Source: Peromyscus leucopus (lineage: Eukaryota > Chordata > Mammalia > Rodentia > Cricetidae). Taken from it: DNA of 64,000 nucleotides. Below are positions 45,761 through 58,561 of this stretch, piece after piece. The notes beneath the pieces were generated by a model, which saw only the letters and a list, made by a program, of their open reading frames with translations, searched no databases and was not told where the DNA came from. The position numbers and the translations under genes were made by a program. Numbering within the stretch: the stretch's first letter is position 1; each line of letters begins with the position of its first letter. The DNA is taken from NCBI RefSeq assembly GCF_004664715.2, contig NC_051071.1:7095231-7159230 (forward strand), given 5' to 3'.

Positions 45761-46870
45761 GAGTCACTTTACTTATTTTCCCTGACTTATAACCTGTCAT
45801 TCCTGATATATTTGTAGCAGTACAGGGGCTCCAGGAATTGAGGTATCTTTTACTATATGAAGTAAAATCCAATTAGTTATTTTTTTTAATAAACTAAAAT
45901 ATCTTGCTTTTTGGATATTTGCTACTTATCTTTGCCAAAAAATTAAATTACTGCAAACTCTTTGCCAACTTTCAATTTCTGCCCATAATGAAGGAATTTC
46001 AGCATTAGTAAAAGGTACTATAATTTATGCTGGGTCCATTCCTGTTAAATGATGAAGTCTCAATTTTGTTTTTAGAATCAACTCAGAAACCTTTCCCACA
46101 TGTCTTCATTTTTTACTCTGTGTGCTAAAAATATCCACTCTGATATAACATCTTCCCTTGCATTAAAATCTTTGTAGGGAAATGTATAGAGGGTAAATTA
46201 ACCAGAATGTAATCAAGCTCCAGATCCACATGATCCACATGTGTACCCTGTAATTTCTTTTCTACCAAAGCCAATTCTCTTTCAGCTTCCATTGATAATT
46301 TCCTGAGACTATTTAAGTCCTTGTCATCTTTTAAGGTTTGAAACAAATTACTCAGTGCTTGAGTTGTCACTCCAATAGTGGGCCAGAGATACATAATGTC
46401 TCTCAGCAATATTTGAAAGTCATTAAGAGTCTGCAATTGATCTCTTCTGATTTGTACTTTTCAGAGTTGGATATTTTGTAAACCTATTTTATATCCTAAA
46501 TAATTAGTAGAATCTCCTCTTTGTATTTTTTTCAGAAGCATTTGGTAATCCCCAGCAAGGCAAAATTTTCTTTACTTCTTAAATATTTTCTCTAAAGTAT
46601 CTACATTTGAATCATCTAGCAAAATATCATCCACATAATGGTAATTTATTAATGATAGTGTACATGAATTATTTTCAATGGCTACCATACAAAATATTGG
46701 CACAGGGTGGGGTGGTTTAACCTCCCTTGTAGGAGAACCTTCCACTAATATCTCTTAACAGGCTGAGAATTGTAAGTAGTCACAATGAAGACAATTTTTT
46801 TCTCTACTCTAGTAGATCTGTCTTATTTTCCAGGAATATTTAGCAGTTATAAGTGAAAAAGGCTCAACTC
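45761..46870 (-). pseudogene. ERV-B pol: reverse transcriptase half
   Basis: A YVDD catalytic motif (complement of 46626-46637) is followed leftward by the thumb/connection frame 46125-46436 (LRDIMYLWPTIGVTTQALSN, then KLSMEAERELALVEKKLQ). The upstream part (46700-46860) reads RT fingers/palm with frameshifts. ERV-B gag and 5' LTR are not visible to the right, so this provirus is 5'-truncated. Confidence 0.8.
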
Positions 46871-49204
46871 TGAATTGAAAATGCCTTATCTCTTTTTACC
46901 TGTATTTTACAGATTTACACACATGTAGTTTCAGAAAAAAAAATCAATCTAAATTAGTACCAAATAGTACTGTGTCTCCTGAAGCTAGTGAACTACCTGA
47001 TATACCAGGACAAATAAAGAAAAGAAGGAAAAAATATTACTTTTTTTTTTTACATTGAGAACATATAGCAACTGTGTTTTGGAGTATTTTACAGATTTAA
47101 AGTTATAAATATGAAAAGTTTTAGCTTGAATAAACTATATGAAGTGATGCAAGAGGTTGGCTTCACCTGTAGGAATTATGTGTCTAGAGGTGTCATTTGA
47201 ATGTGTAGATGTAACTCTGGAGCCAGAGAGGCAAAGTGTAGTAGGAAAAAATTAAAAAACATTTTTTTTAATTAAAACAAAACAAAACACAAGATAACTC
47301 ACTGTTCTTGGGAAGAAAGACAGGAACGCATGTTCCCAGACAGGCTCCCAATTAGCATTACCAGAAAAGTTTTTGAATAGAACCTGTGCCCTAGTCCCAC
47401 ACAGGACGAACTAAAGTATGGCTTTTTTGGTGAGTCTTTGGAGCAGATCTTTTGAAGTCTACCTAAATGATAGGTAGTCATATTGCATATTGCAGTCAAA
47501 GCTGAAACTCACTTTGAGACTACTCACCAAATTTCATATCACACTTTTTAAAGATGTGTGCCTACCTTTGTTGTCAGTGAACAACACTGCTTCTTAACTA
47601 ACTTCATTTAGTTTGATTTGATCTTTCATTTCTATAAGTAAAATTTTGTTTGTTTATATTTTTTTGTTTGTCTGTTGTTTGGACACCTGGATGACCAAAG
47701 CTATATTTGACTCTTGGCTATCAATCACTATTTAATTTGCTGCTGTGTTATAAAAGTTGCAACTAATTGAAGTGGAAGAGTTTGATTATATGCTCAGGCT
47801 TCTCATAATTAAATTATTCTCCAACTTCTTATTGTTGTAATTTGTGAAATTCAGAACAATTTATCAAGAATACAATGTATTTTCTGCCATTGAATAATTA
47901 AGAACTTATGCATGTTTTCCATGAAGAGATGATATCTTGCTGTAAAACATGGATCCTTTTGTCTTGGGACAAGGTAGATCTGAGGTGTCCGGAGAACCCT
48001 GGTCAAGATCTTGGTTAGTAAATAGCTGTGTATGTGTGTTCTTCAAGTACAGCATGGCCAACACAAACTCAACAGGTAGCAACCAGTATGAAGAACACCC
48101 TGCATGTCTTACCCTACCTTGCAGTTAGCAAGTCCAGTGACAAACTATGACAGCTGAACATCTACCGTAGCTATAGTCACATAGTCCTCAGAATGTGAAC
48201 AGTGGATATAGTAATAAAACAGCAAATGGATATCTAAGAGGGAACAAGTTAATGTAAGGTTGGAGAAGCTGGCATGATAAGTAAAGATCTCTGCATTAGT
48301 CAACTTTAAATTTAAAACACATGATTATATGGGTATCTGTACAGATATTGATTAAATAAAATATACTTTTTACCTACATTAAAATAAAACTCTACAAGTT
48401 TCCACACTCAAACTAATTTAGATCAGTTTAGCTTACAGTTATCCATTGCCCATTAAGGGAATACAACATGGAATGTTCATAAGCTTGAGAGAACCACCTG
48501 ACAAATAATTATAAATTCAGTGACACATACTATTTGGAAGATGAAACAAACTAAAATAAACTTAAAATAAATAATAAAGCTTATTACTGCATTCTAAAGA
48601 CTTTTGTTTGCATGTGTTTCCCTAAGAGATTGGCCTATTAGTGAGTACACAATCTAAGTTTTTCTGAATTATATCAATTAAGGCCTTGCTAATAGCTATG
48701 AATCATTTTTTTTCTCCACAAAAGAATCTTGTGCAACAAATAGAATATAAGCTGATTATTTTGTACTGTTAGATGGAAGAATTAAAAGATAAAAATATTC
48801 TAAAAGTTGTCAGTATTCTGATAAAATTGGCTTGGTAGTTAAAAAAATAAAATGTGAAGTAAGTTTTTTTGTATTACTGAAGGCTTATGTATCAGGTTTA
48901 TTTGCGTGGAGTATATTTTTCCTACATAGTGAATATAAATCTACCAAACTTTTAAATATATGTGCAGTTGAGTCAGTGAGTCATTTCTCCTTAGATAGCT
49001 GGTGAACACAACTGTGCTTAGATGAAAAGAATTTCCCATCCAAGCAAACCCTAACTGTATGTCACCTATTTTACAGCTGATTCCATCAACTGCTCTTCAG
49101 ATGAAGAAAAGTGTGTGTTCCTTATTCATTAGTTACTCAAGTTAAAAAGCACTTTCATTTACTGGCTGAAGCTCCATAGTCTTAGTTTTAAGATACATGA
49201 TTCA

Positions 49205-49243
<39 letters not shown>

Positions 49244-49302
49244 GTCTAAATATTCACATTTATTTATTTACACTTTTTTTTTTTTTACCTAGATCTTAAA
49301 AT
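46871..49302. other. Unrecognised AT-rich intergenic DNA
   Basis: No gene or repeat family identified. It includes a 35-base A run at 49207-49241 that may be the tail of an old retroposon. Confidence 0.45.
49207..49241. repeat. Poly(A) run
   Basis: 35 consecutive A residues; no retroposon body is recognised upstream. Confidence 0.95.
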
Positions 49303-49308
49303 GATTTT

Positions 49309-49762
49309 ATGGTAATATTTTATTTGTACTGAAATGTGATTTTATTTGTATGTTAATAAATAAAGTTGCCTGGGGGTCAGAGCTAACAGCAAGCCATAGC
49401 AGAGCAGGCTGTTGGTGGCAGAAGCCTTTAATCCCAGCTCTTGTGAGGCAGAGCTATGCGGATCTCTGTATATTCAAGGATACAGCCAGCATGGAGACAC
49501 ATGGCTTTAATCTCAATACCAACCATAGAAATCCTGGAGGTCTGTACAGACAGGCAGTGATGAGGAGGTCATGTGGTTGGGTTTACAACCAATGAGAAGG
49601 CAGAACAGAAAGTCTATATAAAGACAAACACACAGAAGTAGGTCTCTTGGCTGAAGAGGATAGCTGCAGCAGTGAAGGGTAAGGCTCTTAGCTCTGACCT
49701 CTTGGGCTTTCATCTTTGCATTGGCTCTGTGTTTCTTATTTAATAAGATGGTTACTTCTACA
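49309..49762 (+). mobile_element. Family I solo LTR with B1-like insert, perfect 6 bp TSD
   Basis: Flanked by gatttt at 49303-49308 and 49763-49768. It shows CCAAT (ACAACCAATGAGAAGG), a strong TATA box (GTCTATATAAAGAC), B1-like sequence in the 5' part (AGCCTTTAATCCCAGCTC) and TATTTAATAAGATGG before the ...TTCTACA end. The initial TG is lost. Confidence 0.92.
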
Positions 49763-49768
49763 GATTTT

Positions 49769-50794
49769 CACAATATTTTTAATGATTTTTCAAAAAAATC
49801 ATTCTGAGAACAATGTATGGCTTATAAATTATCCATGTGTTTAAAATGATTTAGAGGTTTTTCAGACTAATTGATGCCAAAGTGCAATTTTAACCTTAGT
49901 AATCTAGATAATGACCCTTATCCTTTACTTTTATCTCCTTATAGGCTACCTGTATGATGGCATAAGTGTTTGCACTGATGCATGTATTCCTGCTCCATAC
50001 ATAGTTTGTATAAAATCAGTACTAATAGCACAGTCCTTCTCTTTACACATGGTGAACACACTGTGTGTGATATCTCAGGAAGTCATTGAATTACTTTTTT
50101 GTAACCATTTGAGCCACAATATTTAAAGTAATGATGTTTTCGGTATTTACGTATATAATAATAATATGAAGCAAATACAGAAATAAAATCCCCACACCCT
50201 TTGATTTCTTTCAGAGCGATTATTAATATCATTCCTCTTGTGCATATCTTCTTACAAATTCAAAGACATTATGAGTTAAACATCATTCTACAGCTCATAT
50301 TCTGAATGATGGTGATAAATGGTGTCACAAAGTAGAGAAGGAAAGTTTCTTGCCATGCTAATCACTCCACTGAATGATTAGGTAGAATTAGAATCCCTAA
50401 ATGCTTCTTGATCACAAGTTGCTGTCTGTCTGTAGCATCCAAAGCTGGTTAGTTCCAAATCCTCTTCCTAAACTAACTTCCATAAAATCAACAAATGAGT
50501 GCCTTAATATTTGCCAACTTGATGAGTTAGATGGAGTATCTGGTCTCAAAGCATCACAAAGGATGAGAACAAAATTCTATAACTGGTTTTAATGTATTTA
50601 ACAATCATACTTTTGACACATGATTATAATTTGCCTATATTAACTAACTTAGTAGCATATGTTCAAAATCTAAAGACCTCTCACATTGCCTGATCTCTTA
50701 AATATTCTCTCATATCCTTGGAGGTCTCTTATTGAAGATCAAGCCTTGACATGCAGACCTTTGAGGACATTTGTTCAAACTATAGCAGAAGTGA
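49769..50794. other. Unrecognised intergenic DNA
   Basis: AT-rich; no gene or repeat recognised. Confidence 0.5.
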
Positions 50795-50875
50795 ATCATC
50801 ATCATCATCACCATCATCACCACCTACCACACCATCATCATCATCATCATCATCATCATCAGTAGTAGTAGTAGT
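50795..50875. repeat. (CAT)n/(TAG)n trinucleotide microsatellite
   Basis: ATC/CAT units with CAC interruptions are followed by about five TAG units. The reading 'SSSSS' in one frame is a product of the repeat. Confidence 0.95.
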
Positions 50876-50879
50876 ATAC

Positions 50880-51160
50880 TGTATGTGTGTTTTCAGTATG
50901 GATGTAGGTACATATGTGCAGTGGTGCACATGTAGGAGGTCAGTGCACAACTGCAGATATCAGTCTCTACCTTCGACCTTGTTTAAAATGGGGTCTTTTT
51001 TGTTTACTATTGTGTATGTCAAGCTAGCTGGCCTGTGAGCTTGTGTAGATTCTCCTGTCTTTGACTCTAGCTCCCCATGTGGGCATACTATAATTGCAGC
51101 TAGGAGGTATTGTATCCAGCTCTTATGTCCATTCTTGGAATCTGAACTTACTGCTTACTG
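50880..51160 (-). mobile_element. B4-like composite SINE, antisense
   Basis: GTGCACATGTAGGAGGTCAG, a TGGGGTCTTTTTTGTTT B1-like stretch with AAGCTAGCTGGCCTGTGAG, and TTCTTGGAATCTGAACTTAC at the right end. Same organisation as 19920-20060. Assignment is tentative. Confidence 0.45.
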
Positions 51161-51374
51161 GCTTGCTTCCCCTGTCTTGCTCAGCCTGCTTTCATACAGA
51201 ACCCAGGACCACCAGCCCAGCAGAACTACCCACAATGGACTAGGCTCGCCTCTATCAATCACTAATTAAGAAAATGATTTACAGCCAGCTCTTGAGAAGG
51301 TATTATCTCAATTGAGGTTGCCTCCTTTCAAATAAGTCTAGTTTGTGAGTTGACATAAGACTGACCAGTACATA

Positions 51375-52535
51375 TACAAAGGGACCTTTCTTTTCTGACC
51401 CAGTCTATTTGGTTTTCTGTGTGCTTCTAGTATCTTGATAGGCATCTCCTTTAGGTCAAGGAGATTTTCTTCTATGATATTGTTGAAATATTTTCTATGC
51501 CTTTGATCTGAGCTTTTTTTCTCCTTCCTCTATTCCTATTATTCTTAGTTTTGGTATTTTCATAGTGTCTCAGATTTCTTGGATATTTTGTGCCTAGAGG
51601 TTTTTTTTTATTATTTAACATTTTCTTTGATTGAGGTAATCATTTCTTCTCTTTTTTCTTTAGTGCTTGGGATTCTCTTTTCCATTTCTTGTTTCTGTTG
51701 ATGAGGCTTGCTTCCTAGATTCCTTTGCAAGTTCCTAAATTTTTCATTTCCAGATTTCCCTTGATCTGAGTTTTCTTTATTGATTTTGTTTTCACAGGTT
51801 CTAAAGTGTTCATTCATTTCCTCCTAATCTTGTTTGTGTTTTCATAGATTTCTTTAAGGGATTTAATTTGTGCCCTCTTCACAGTTTTCTAGCATGTTTA
51901 CAAAGGATATTTTAAAGTCCTTGTGCTGTGCTTCTGATATGTTACATTTTCAGGTCCTACTCAAGCAGGGTTGCTGGGCTTTGATGGGGAATTACTCTCT
52001 TGACTGTTACTGATTGTGTTTTTATCCTGTCATCTATGCATCTGGGTACAGGATGAATTTAATTATTGGTGCAGATATCTGATCTTGTCTTTGTTAGGTG
52101 GGTGTTTTGTTCCTTGGCTTTTGTTGGCCTCATTGGTTCTTAGGAGGGTGGGCGACTATGGTTTGCCTTGTAGGGAATACTTCTGAGATTCTGCCAGGTT
52201 TGGCCACTGGGGATTCTGGGTTGAATGCATTTCTAGAAATTTTGAGTTGACATTTATGAATGAGGATGGGCTAGAATCAAGGAGGGGGTGCTAAAGTTAT
52301 CCATAGGAGGAAGAAAGCAGTGTTCCACCAGGATCTGCTCATTGTCCTAGGAATTGGGATAGAGAAGTGAGGCAACAACAGTTGTCTGCTATGGAGCTGT
52401 GAAGGAGACTGGGAGATTGGATTTGGAGGAGAGGAGGGAGAGTGAAGATCTGAATGAAGCCTATCTGCTTCTGGCCTACTTGCTTCTCTGGCTGGCTTGG
52501 CTAATGGATTCCTAGGGAATGTCTACTGGAGTAAG
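51375..52535 (-). mobile_element. L1-D: 5' UTR and ORF1 N-terminal region, antisense
   Basis: The minus strand reads an L1 5' UTR (about 52535-51960) and the start of ORF1, with a frame at 51611-51817 rich in Lys/Glu/Gln (KQEMEKRIPSTKEKREEMI), typical of the ORF1 coiled coil. The rest of ORF1 and all of ORF2 are missing on the left. It abuts the ERV-D LTR. Confidence 0.8.
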
Positions 52536-52546
52536 GTTCATCTCAC

Positions 52547-52959
52547 TGAATGAAAATAAGGTTACTGCCATAATTTTTTGAGTCATATTTTAAGAAAGTT
52601 TTATTAAATACCAGCCAGGACTATGGGTACTGGTCAGGACCATACCCAAGACCCATGCTCAGAATATGGCACCAAATTACATTACTCAGGGACTTATAAA
52701 GTCAAGCCCCACAAACCTATGCATTTCCTTTCTTTGTCCAATCAGAGGTAAGCAATCATACTGATGTAATTCCTGCCTACATACCTCCTCCCTGCATGTG
52801 ATCAAGCACATCCTGTGCAATTGGGACATCTAAGCTGGTTTATATGAACAATAGTCCCCAGAATTCCAGGAAGTTATCTGTCTTTGAGCAAGTGGGACTT
52901 AGAGGTTAGAGGAATTTTTTACAGAGTAAGTTAAACATAAAACATAATGTTAGCCGTCA
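52547..52959 (-). mobile_element. Family III LTR, 3' LTR of ERV-D
   Basis: The plus strand begins TGAATGAAAATAAGG and ends GTTAGCCGTCA; the minus strand starts TGACGGCTAAC directly after AATGGGGGAAG (polypurine tract, complement of 52960-52970). It contains the complements of CCAAT (TCCAATCAGAGG), TATA-like (CTTATAAAG) and poly(A) (TTTTATTAAAT). PPT adjacency marks it as a 3' LTR. Confidence 0.82.
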
Positions 52960-55900
52960 CTTCCCCCATTGAGTGATACCCTGAGTCAAATCATTGACTC
53001 TGTGGTGGGTGCCTGTTCATACTGGAATATTATAACCATCAATTAATGGTACCCAGACAAGAATTTATGTGTCTAGCAGGCATAAATGATGAAGGGCCAA
53101 CAGTAATTAGCAGGAACAGAAGGGCCAATGGTCCTGTGATGGCTTACATTAGGGTTACTATCGAGGAGGAGCCTGAAAATGAGAATGGGAACCAGTCATT
53201 TATTTAATTTTGGTCCCTCCCTTTTTAATTTTTTCTTCTTCTTTATTCTATTTTTTTATTTTTATTTCTTTTGTTTTTGCACAGCCAAATTATTTCTAAT
53301 GATTCTCAAGTAGTTTGTACAGAAACTACATTTTTTTCTTAGTCACACAATAGCTTCCTTGTCATGCATAGAGCAGGCCAAGTATCATATCATATTGTAC
53401 AATTACCTTCCTAATGGTTTTAGCAGGTACCTATTCTGATATGCCAAAAGGCACTATATGTAGATATTTGTCCCATTTGCTATGGAGTTTCCTTTCTACC
53501 TAACATTGTAGCATTTTGTTGAGGATAAGGAGAGATATATTCTCTTCTGTAACCGTTTCTTAGTTGAAATTAGAACTTCATTGTCAGGGTCCAGGAAGGC
53601 TGGAAAGTTGGGCTTGACTGGGATTCAGGCAATGGGAAATTCATCAGAAACATCTCATTTACTAACCCACCTGAGGCACAGAGAGCAATCACAATGACTA
53701 CACTGGCTCATATCAGCTTTCAGCAATTCCAGGGCTTTCAAGTTTGGTAGGACTAATTGGGTTGGTGTGGTGTAGATCATTTTTGGAGTAGGTTGTAGTC
53801 TGCAGTTGATTCCTGGGTGGTATTTTTCAGCTGAGTGGAAATCTGAGGGGAGAAATATAAGACTAGGGATAGAAGTTCAAGTTTAAGAGCTAAAGGAAAA
53901 TCTGTTATTTGAAACTTCCAGTTCCATGGTCCTGGTAGTTGGAGGAGGGGAGGACCCCATGACCAGGAAAAGGAGAAGAGATCCCACCCTCAGAAATAGG
54001 TAGGTAAGGGAAACTTGGCTATTGCTTGACAGTTGCACTTATCTGGGTTCGTTTGACCTGTGAAAAGAGGATCCAAGTCTTAGAACTCCCTTGACTCCCT
54101 GAAGCTTACATGATTTTTTTAGTTTATAAAAAGAGATGGCAGTGCTTCATCAGGGCTAGGTTAATAGCTTATCAGCACTTCATTTATTAATGTTAAAACT
54201 CTGACCCTTTGAAATATTAGTATAGCAACAGCATAGAAGAAAGAAATTTGAAACATTTCTCATCTTAAATTACCATATTTATATAAACTTAAAACCTTTT
54301 TTTAGTCACTAGACACAAATGGTTATTTACTGAGAGCAGCTATTGCAAATCAAGTTATTTTAAATGAAGAAATAGTAAAAAGTTACATGCACAGCCTATT
54401 TATCCTTTAATACGAAGCCTGTTGGCAAGGCAAACGTGTGATTTGCTTTTCTCATTAATAGCTCTAGAAAAAGCAAGGTCTGATTTTTAATATATGAAAT
54501 TCATTGACCAGGCAGCTGCTGCTAAACTGATAAAGCTAGAGTTAGCTGTTAACACCATCAGAGACCTAAGAAGTGTAAATTATATCAGGAAGTATGAACC
54601 AAATCACCTATGTATCAATTAAAATGACAGAAACTTGCCCACTATCTTGATGGCTCCCCTGCAGTCTTAGTGGCTTCACTGGGGAAAGTGGTCTTAAGTC
54701 TTCAGCCGTCACATAAGACAGCATTATATTATCACTTGCTGCACAGAACTGCATGCGCCTTCAGCTGCCAGATCCAGATTGTCTAAGAGATTATCCTGTG
54801 GAGAAGGAACTTGGGAAAATTGAGCTACCTTAGCCATGCAGAATAGGACAGTCAACCCAAAGTATCCATAGTTTGGGCAGAACCCTAGTGGCAGGTGAGG
54901 CATGGGGCAGTTTTTCCCAGTGTTTAGTGTCACCACAGTCCAAGTCATTGGCACACCTGTCTTTTTTGGAGACCTTAGGGTCACCTCTATGAGTTTGTAT
55001 TTCTGTCTATTACATGAAGCTTTTGCCATTAAACACTTTAAATGCCATATTCAGCAGATCTCTGAAGAGTTTTAAGAGCGAATTATTGAGTATACCTTGC
55101 TTTAAGCAAACTTTATTTGTTTTTAATTATTTGCTTTAAGCTTACTCTTGGAAAACATATATTAGAAGCTAAATAAATACTATTCCTGTGAATAAATTAC
55201 ATTAGTACTTAGCATGACTACAACTATAATTCTGAACACACTAATTTGATCATTTATAAGCTGACTATTAAGTTGTAATCTTAATTACCTTTAATAGTGT
55301 ATAAAAAGTCAGTAGCTTTTATAAGATTAGGATTTGGATTTTTATGCTTCTTATGGTTAGCATTAAGAAATTATAAATTTTAAAATTGAAGCTAATTTGG
55401 TATCAAAATAAAACTTTAAATCATAAATACAATCAAAAGGCAACTTTACTTTTTCTTGTTCTGTCATAGTACCCCATTATAGAATATCATAGCTCCTTGT
55501 ATGATTCAGTTTGTCAAAATAGCTGAAGTTTAACAAAGTTAGCGAAGACAAAGAGGCTAAACAGACATTCTTACATCAGGCTCTGCTGGCTTGAATAGAT
55601 GTTAGGTAAAGCATTCTATGGACTCTTTACCATGCATGAGATAGGAATATCCTAGTTTCTGTTTAGTGTTTTATGCTCATAACTGTGATGCTAACTATTA
55701 GCCTTCTATTTATTTATTTAAAGATTATATAGTAATAAAGACATCAAAATATACAATATTTTATAAGCTATCAATATCCCATAGTCTTATAAATTCAAAT
55801 ACTTCTAAAATTGTTTCTTAAAATACGTCAATGTTGTTATTTAATGTAAATCTTTGTAAAATTCTAACATCTCCTATTTTAAAAATTTCAAAATGTCAAT

Positions 55901-57357
55901 TATAGATTCCTGCAATATCAAAAAACAAATAAGTAAAGTACCTTTTTTTTAAATCTGGGAGTGAGGGGTTGTCAAATTCTACCAGTGTAAACATCTCAAT
56001 GTCCAATATCTCAGGTTCACTCAGGATCCTCTGGCTTCCCCAAGGGGCTTGGGTAACCTCTCCAGCTCTGCCCTTTGAAGCACACACAGCCTGTCTTCTA
56101 GGATCTAGCCAGCTTCATTCCACTGTAGTTGCTGTTTCTAGTGGCCATCAAATGGTGCTGGCATCTCCAAAACTGCTTGGGTCTCCCATTACAATTAAGC
56201 TCTCTTTAGGAACTCCAGCCCTGCCACACAGTGCAAGCTTCAGCTGTTCCTCATGACCTCTTCATGACTTTAAATCAAATACCACCTGGGTAACTCTTAC
56301 ATTACAAAATTCAGTTGCCAGCAAGAGGCACATTCTTGTATATAAATGCATCAAGGTGCAGCTTTAATAGCTTATTAAACAAGCATTGTTCTTAGATCCT
56401 ACCTTTCATAAAACTTGCTTTTGTGATTTCATCTTTAAGACAAGAATAGTCATACAAAAACTCATCTGAATCTAAAATATGTTAGAAATTGGTGCCTCCT
56501 TGGTTGGCCTATGCCATTTGGTCACCTCTAATCAAGATGGCAGTGAAGTGATATGGCATCTATCCTCTCTAACCTTAGTAAAGCTGGCTACTAGCTATGT
56601 GTTTGCCTCCATCCCAGTGGGAGTCATTAGCGAAAATCATGACAAGCCACATGATGCTTACATCTTAATGGGATCATCAACCAAGATGGTGTCATGCCAC
56701 ATGGTTCCTTTAAAATTACCTATATAGAGGATTTTACCTATCCACCCTCTGTGTTATAAGTTTTAAGTTAACTTTTTTGTTACAGATTTTACAGAATTTT
56801 TATGCAAATAAACATAAATCTTGAGGTATAGAAAGTTTATATAATACTCTTACAGGTCTTGAGATACAGTTTATATATTAGCAAAAGTTTTAGGCAGTTA
56901 AGTGCAACCAATAGTCTGCATTTTTTTAAGAGCTGTTTCATTTTGCTTTCTTTTCCCTGTCATAAATCAGGAGTATCTCATGACATAAGATAGAGAAGAA
57001 ACTTTTCAATAAGCACGCTTGGGTTTAGAGAAGGAAGAGCCATAATCCAATTCCAGAGCCAGATTTTCAATAAAGTAGAACAACATAAAACAATTTTAAT
57101 ATCCACACCCCAAAGACATTTGAATCCTTACTAAACTGAATCCAGTGACCAGAAAACTCAGAAATAAGAAAGTTTGAGCCCTGGCCACAAAGTAGCCATG
57201 GCAAACAGTGATAAAGACAGCAAAAACAAAACCAATAAACAGAACATAGAAAGTAGAAGAAATAGAGATGGTAAAAATGAAACCAAAAACAAGACAAAAA
57301 CACAAAACAATCAAGACACAAAACCAGAACAAGAAACGTGGCTGAGAGATGCACCAT
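52960..57357 (-). mobile_element. ERV-D 3' internal region
   Basis: Retroviral internal DNA upstream of the 3' LTR. Around 54980-55100 it matches the ATGCCATATT block of ERV-B and ERV-C, and around 56940-57060 it matches ERV-B 37600-37730 (CATGAGACAGAG/CATAAGATAGAG and the GCTTGAGTTCAGAGAAGGA block). No gag, RT or integrase motif is seen. The frame at 54724-55029 (101 codons, minus) is unrecognised. Confidence 0.6.
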
Positions 57358-57721
57358 TGTAAGTGGAGGCAGAGCTATTCTTTGTCAGGACTGCCTGGTC
57401 CCAAGTAATCACACAGAAGTTTATATTAAAGTCAAAATGTTTGGACAATGGCTCAGGCTTATGTTAACTAGCGTTTACATTTAAATTAACCATTTATACT
57501 AATCTGATTGCCATGTGGTCCATGGTGTACTGCTCTTCTGACATCTTGTTTCTTCGGTGGCTTCTTGCATCTCCCCCAACTCTGCCCCTCTTTCTCTGAG
57601 TTCTTATTTTGATTCTTCTGTCTAATCCTATTCTGCCTTGCCATAAGCCAAAAGGGCTTTATTATCAACCAATGAGAGCAACACACATTCACAGTGTACA
57701 GAAGGATCATCCCCCAGCACA
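57358..57721 (-). mobile_element. Family II LTR, antisense
   Basis: The minus strand starts TGTGCTGGGGG after a purine tract (AGGGGAAAAAAGTGAGACTT) and ends CACTTACA. On the left, ATGGTGCATC could be a decayed PBS, in which case it would be a 5' LTR for ERV-D. On the right, the PPT-like tract makes it look like a 3' LTR. The two readings conflict. Confidence 0.8.
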
Positions 57722-57807
57722 AAGTCTCACTTTTTTCCCCTGAAAGGGGAAGTAATGGGTATCATCAGACTCTTCCTTGTCTCAGATCGCCATCTCAACA
57801 GAACCAG
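57722..57807 (-). mobile_element. 86 bp internal remnant between two family II LTRs
   Basis: It contains a PPT-like purine run next to the left LTR and TGGTTCTGTTGAG next to the right LTR. It could be all that remains of an internally deleted provirus, or a short piece between two independent insertions. Confidence 0.4.
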
Positions 57808-58561
57808 TGTAGACAACAATTTTTTTCCAGCTGCACCCAGCCCCACAGTCTGGATGATCTCTCCTACACATTGTCCCACAGCCACTTATAAAATAATTAC
57901 TCAGAGACTTAATATTAATTACAAACTGTACGGCCTATGGCTTAGGCTTCTTGCTAGCTAGCTCTTACAACTTAACTCAACCCTTTTCTATTAATCTATG
58001 TTTTGCCACATGGCTTTGTGGCATTACCTGTTCACTCACATCTTGCTTCTCCTGGCAGTGGCTTGGAACATCTGCTGACTCAGCCTTTCTTCTCTCTCTA
58101 TCTCTCATGAATTTCCTGCCTGACTCCATCCTGTCCTGCTATGGACCAACACAGCTTTAGTTATTAACCAATGGAAACAACATATAATCACAGCATATAG
58201 AAAGACATCCCCTGGAGAGTCAGTCCAGCCTGGTAGACTCAGCCAAGGCAGATCAGTCCCCTCCTCCCTACACCTAGGCTGAGCAAAGTGTCCTAGCATA
58301 GGCCCCAGGCTCCAAAAAGCCAGTCCATGCACCAAGGACAGGTCCCGGCTCCACTGCCTGGGGGCCTCCCAAACAGTTCAAGCTAATCAACTGTCTCACT
58401 TATCCAGGGGAGACCTTGCCTTGGAGGAGGTGAGAATGGGGAGTGGATGGGGGGGAGGATAGGGGGTAAGAGGAGGGAGGACGGGGGAATCCGTGGCTGA
58501 TACGTGAAATTAAGTTAATTATAAAATAAAAATATGAAAAAAAGAAAGACATCCCATAGCA
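57808..58561 (-). mobile_element. Family II LTR at the 3' end of ERV-C, with L1 insertion
   Basis: The plus strand begins TGTAGACAAC; the minus strand starts TGCTATGGGATGTC right after AAAAGGGGAAG (PPT, complement of 58562-58572). Removing the L1 and one TSD copy leaves about 410 bp, the usual size of the family. Confidence 0.85.
58212..58542 (+). mobile_element. Twin-primed (5'-inverted) L1 3' end with 13 bp TSD
   Basis: Bases 58212 to about 58408 are L1 3' UTR in antisense; from about 58409 the adjoining L1 3' end runs in sense to an A-rich tail. Together they form a contiguous L1 end with the 5' part flipped. It is flanked by agaaagacatccc at 58199-58211 and 58543-58555. Confidence 0.93.

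Noticed and set aside
57067..57357. Hydrophobic 96-codon frame read as a membrane protein
   Set aside because: Very Phe/Leu/Cys-rich because of a T-rich strand in an ERV internal region; two overlapping frames show the same bias.
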